From assembly GCF_010731655.1 (NCBI RefSeq), contig NZ_AP022619.1, forward strand, positions 62,001 through 126,000: a stretch of DNA of 64,000 nucleotides, written 5' to 3'. The notes below the pieces were generated by a model that was not told the origin of the DNA, did no database searches, and saw only the letters and a program-made list of their open reading frames with translations. Positions within the stretch are counted from its first letter, which is position 1, and every line of letters starts with the position of its first letter. The position numbers were made by a program, and so were the translations under genes. Source of the DNA: Mycobacterium paraseoulense (GTDB lineage Bacteria > Actinomycetota > Actinomycetes > Mycobacteriales > Mycobacteriaceae). Shown one piece after another: positions 63,200 to 64,000 of the stretch.

Positions 63200-64000
63200 G
63201 TGCAGACACACGAGATCAGGAAGCGGTTTCTTGATCATTTCGTGAAGGCGGGCCACACCGAGGTGCCGAGCGCATCGGTGATTCTCGACGACCCCAACCT
63301 GCTGTTCGTCAACGCGGGCATGGTCCAGTTCGTGCCGTACTTCCTGGGGGCCCGCACACCGCCGTACCCGACGGCCACCAGCATCCAGAAGTGCATCCGC
63401 ACACCCGACATCGACGAGGTGGGCATCACCACCCGGCACAACACCTTCTTCCAGATGGCCGGCAACTTCTCGTTCGGCGACTATTTCAAGCGCCGCGCGA
63501 TCGAGCTGGCGTGGACTCTGCTCACCAAGGGCGTGCCCGAGGGTGGCTATGGCCTGGACCCCGAGAGAATCTGGACGACGGTCTATTTCGACGACGACGA
63601 GGCCGTGCAGCTGTGGCAGGAGATCGCCGGCCTGCCGCCCGAGCGGATCCAGCGGCGCGGCATGGAGGACAACTACTGGTCCATGGGGATCCCCGGGCCG
63701 TGTGGCCCGTCGTCGGAGATCTACTACGACCGGGGGGAAGAGTTCGGGGTGGGCGGCGGCCCGGTGGCCAACGAAGACCGCTACATCGAGATCTGGAACC
63801 TCGTGTTCATGCAGAACGAACGCGGCGAGGGCACCGGCAAGACCGACTTTGAAATCCTGGGGCCGTTGCCCCGCAAGAACATCGACACCGGCATGGGCGT
63901 CGAGCGGGTCGCGTTCATCCTGCAGGGGGTGCACAACGTCTACGAGACCGACCTGCTGCGCCCGGTCATCGATGCGGTGGCCGCCCGCGCGCCGCGCGGC
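63200..64000 (+). CDS. alaS: alanyl-tRNA synthetase, N-terminal part, cut by window edge
   Basis: 267 residues of a roughly 900-residue class-II synthetase; it continues beyond the window. GTG 63200 with the typical start [26 protein letters not shown]. Motif 1 region ([40 protein letters not shown]), motif 2 ([19 protein letters not shown]), and motif 3 ([15 protein letters not shown]) are visible. TAGGCT -10-like box at 63145-63150. Equivalent of Rv2555c. Confidence 0.97.
   Translation, partial: MQTHEIRKRFLDHFVKAGHTEVPSASVILDDPNLLFVNAGMVQFVPYFLGARTPPYPTATSIQKCIRTPDIDEVGITTRHNTFFQMAGNFSFGDYFKRRAIELAWTLLTKGVPEGGYGLDPERIWTTVYFDDDEAVQLWQEIAGLPPERIQRRGMEDNYWSMGIPGPCGPSSEIYYDRGEEFGVGGGPVANEDRYIEIWNLVFMQNERGEGTGKTDFEILGPLPRKNIDTGMGVERVAFILQGVHNVYETDLLRPVIDAVAARAPRG

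Noticed and set aside
1..64000. tRNA, rRNA or riboswitch genes
   Set aside because: I looked in the intergenic gaps (all below 300 bp) and saw no cloverleaf, rRNA core or recognisable riboswitch; a covariance-model scan would be needed to exclude small RNAs.

Overview
The window is chromosomal DNA from a slow-growing Mycobacterium, most like the M. avium complex or a close relative. The evidence is high GC, PE and PPE proteins, a carboxylic acid reductase of the FadD9 type, F420-dependent enzymes, a REP13E12 element, and gene order that follows M. tuberculosis H37Rv from about Rv2609c down to Rv2555c. All Rv names and H37Rv gene orders quoted here are from memory and no database was searched. 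Both ends cut genes: a Nudix protein at the left and alaS at the right. No stretch longer than 300 bp lacks a gene, and I see no tRNA, rRNA, CRISPR array or insertion sequence.

Layout. 1-2853: Nudix protein end, then a PE-type serine hydrolase and a PPE protein. 3065-6402: pdxS, tesB2, pdxT (vitamin B6 synthase plus a thioesterase) and a YebC regulator. 6414-10055 (minus): a five-gene membrane cluster DUF4178-DUF2617-DUF4247-DUF350-SpeE-like. 10236-12441: ruvCAB with an SOS box. 12698-14724: accessory block of two paralogous membrane proteins, each with a SigF-like promoter, around a DUF1304 gene. 14789-19823 (minus): gabT and fadD9. 20020-28197: yajC, secD, secF, a solute-binding lipoprotein, apt and relA. 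28216-30962 (minus): ppiB and a gene encoding a Ser/Thr kinase fused through one membrane helix to a cyclophilin. 31080-33022: glyoxalase II-like protein and hisS. 33071-36547: accessory block (DUF732, small membrane protein, SRPBCC, double Lrp regulator, luciferase-like oxidoreductase). 36620-40650: SOS-controlled radical SAM protein, purple acid phosphatase-like protein, patatin, MmpS-like protein. 40705-44685 (minus): MFS exporter, zinc metallopeptidase, SRPBCC, ketopantoate reductase-like protein. 44742-48434: aspS, a Ddn-like protein, a FUSC-like membrane protein, a YjbR protein. 48524-59016: a peptide-modification-like set (transglutaminases, zinc peptidase, ATP-grasp/alpha-E) split by a small island carrying a frameshifted REP13E12 gene and bounded by copies of one repeat. 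59106-64000: proline-rich membrane protein, rarA, a YCII-like protein, an Rv2557/Rv2558-like protein, a YjbQ protein, alaS.

The conserved backbone covers DNA repair (ruvCAB, rarA, the SOS radical SAM gene), translation (hisS, aspS, alaS), protein export (yajC-secDF), the stringent response and purine salvage (relA, apt), and cofactor synthesis (pdxST). Differences from H37Rv as I recall it: pdxH, vapBC40, vapBC41, PE_PGRS44, the dhaA region and Rv2561-Rv2565 are not at their expected places, while the kinase-cyclophilin gene, the SigF-like pair and the repeat-bounded island are extra. The kinase-cyclophilin fusion is the most unusual single gene; the SpeE/DUF cluster and the ATP-grasp/transglutaminase set are the least understood multi-gene systems.
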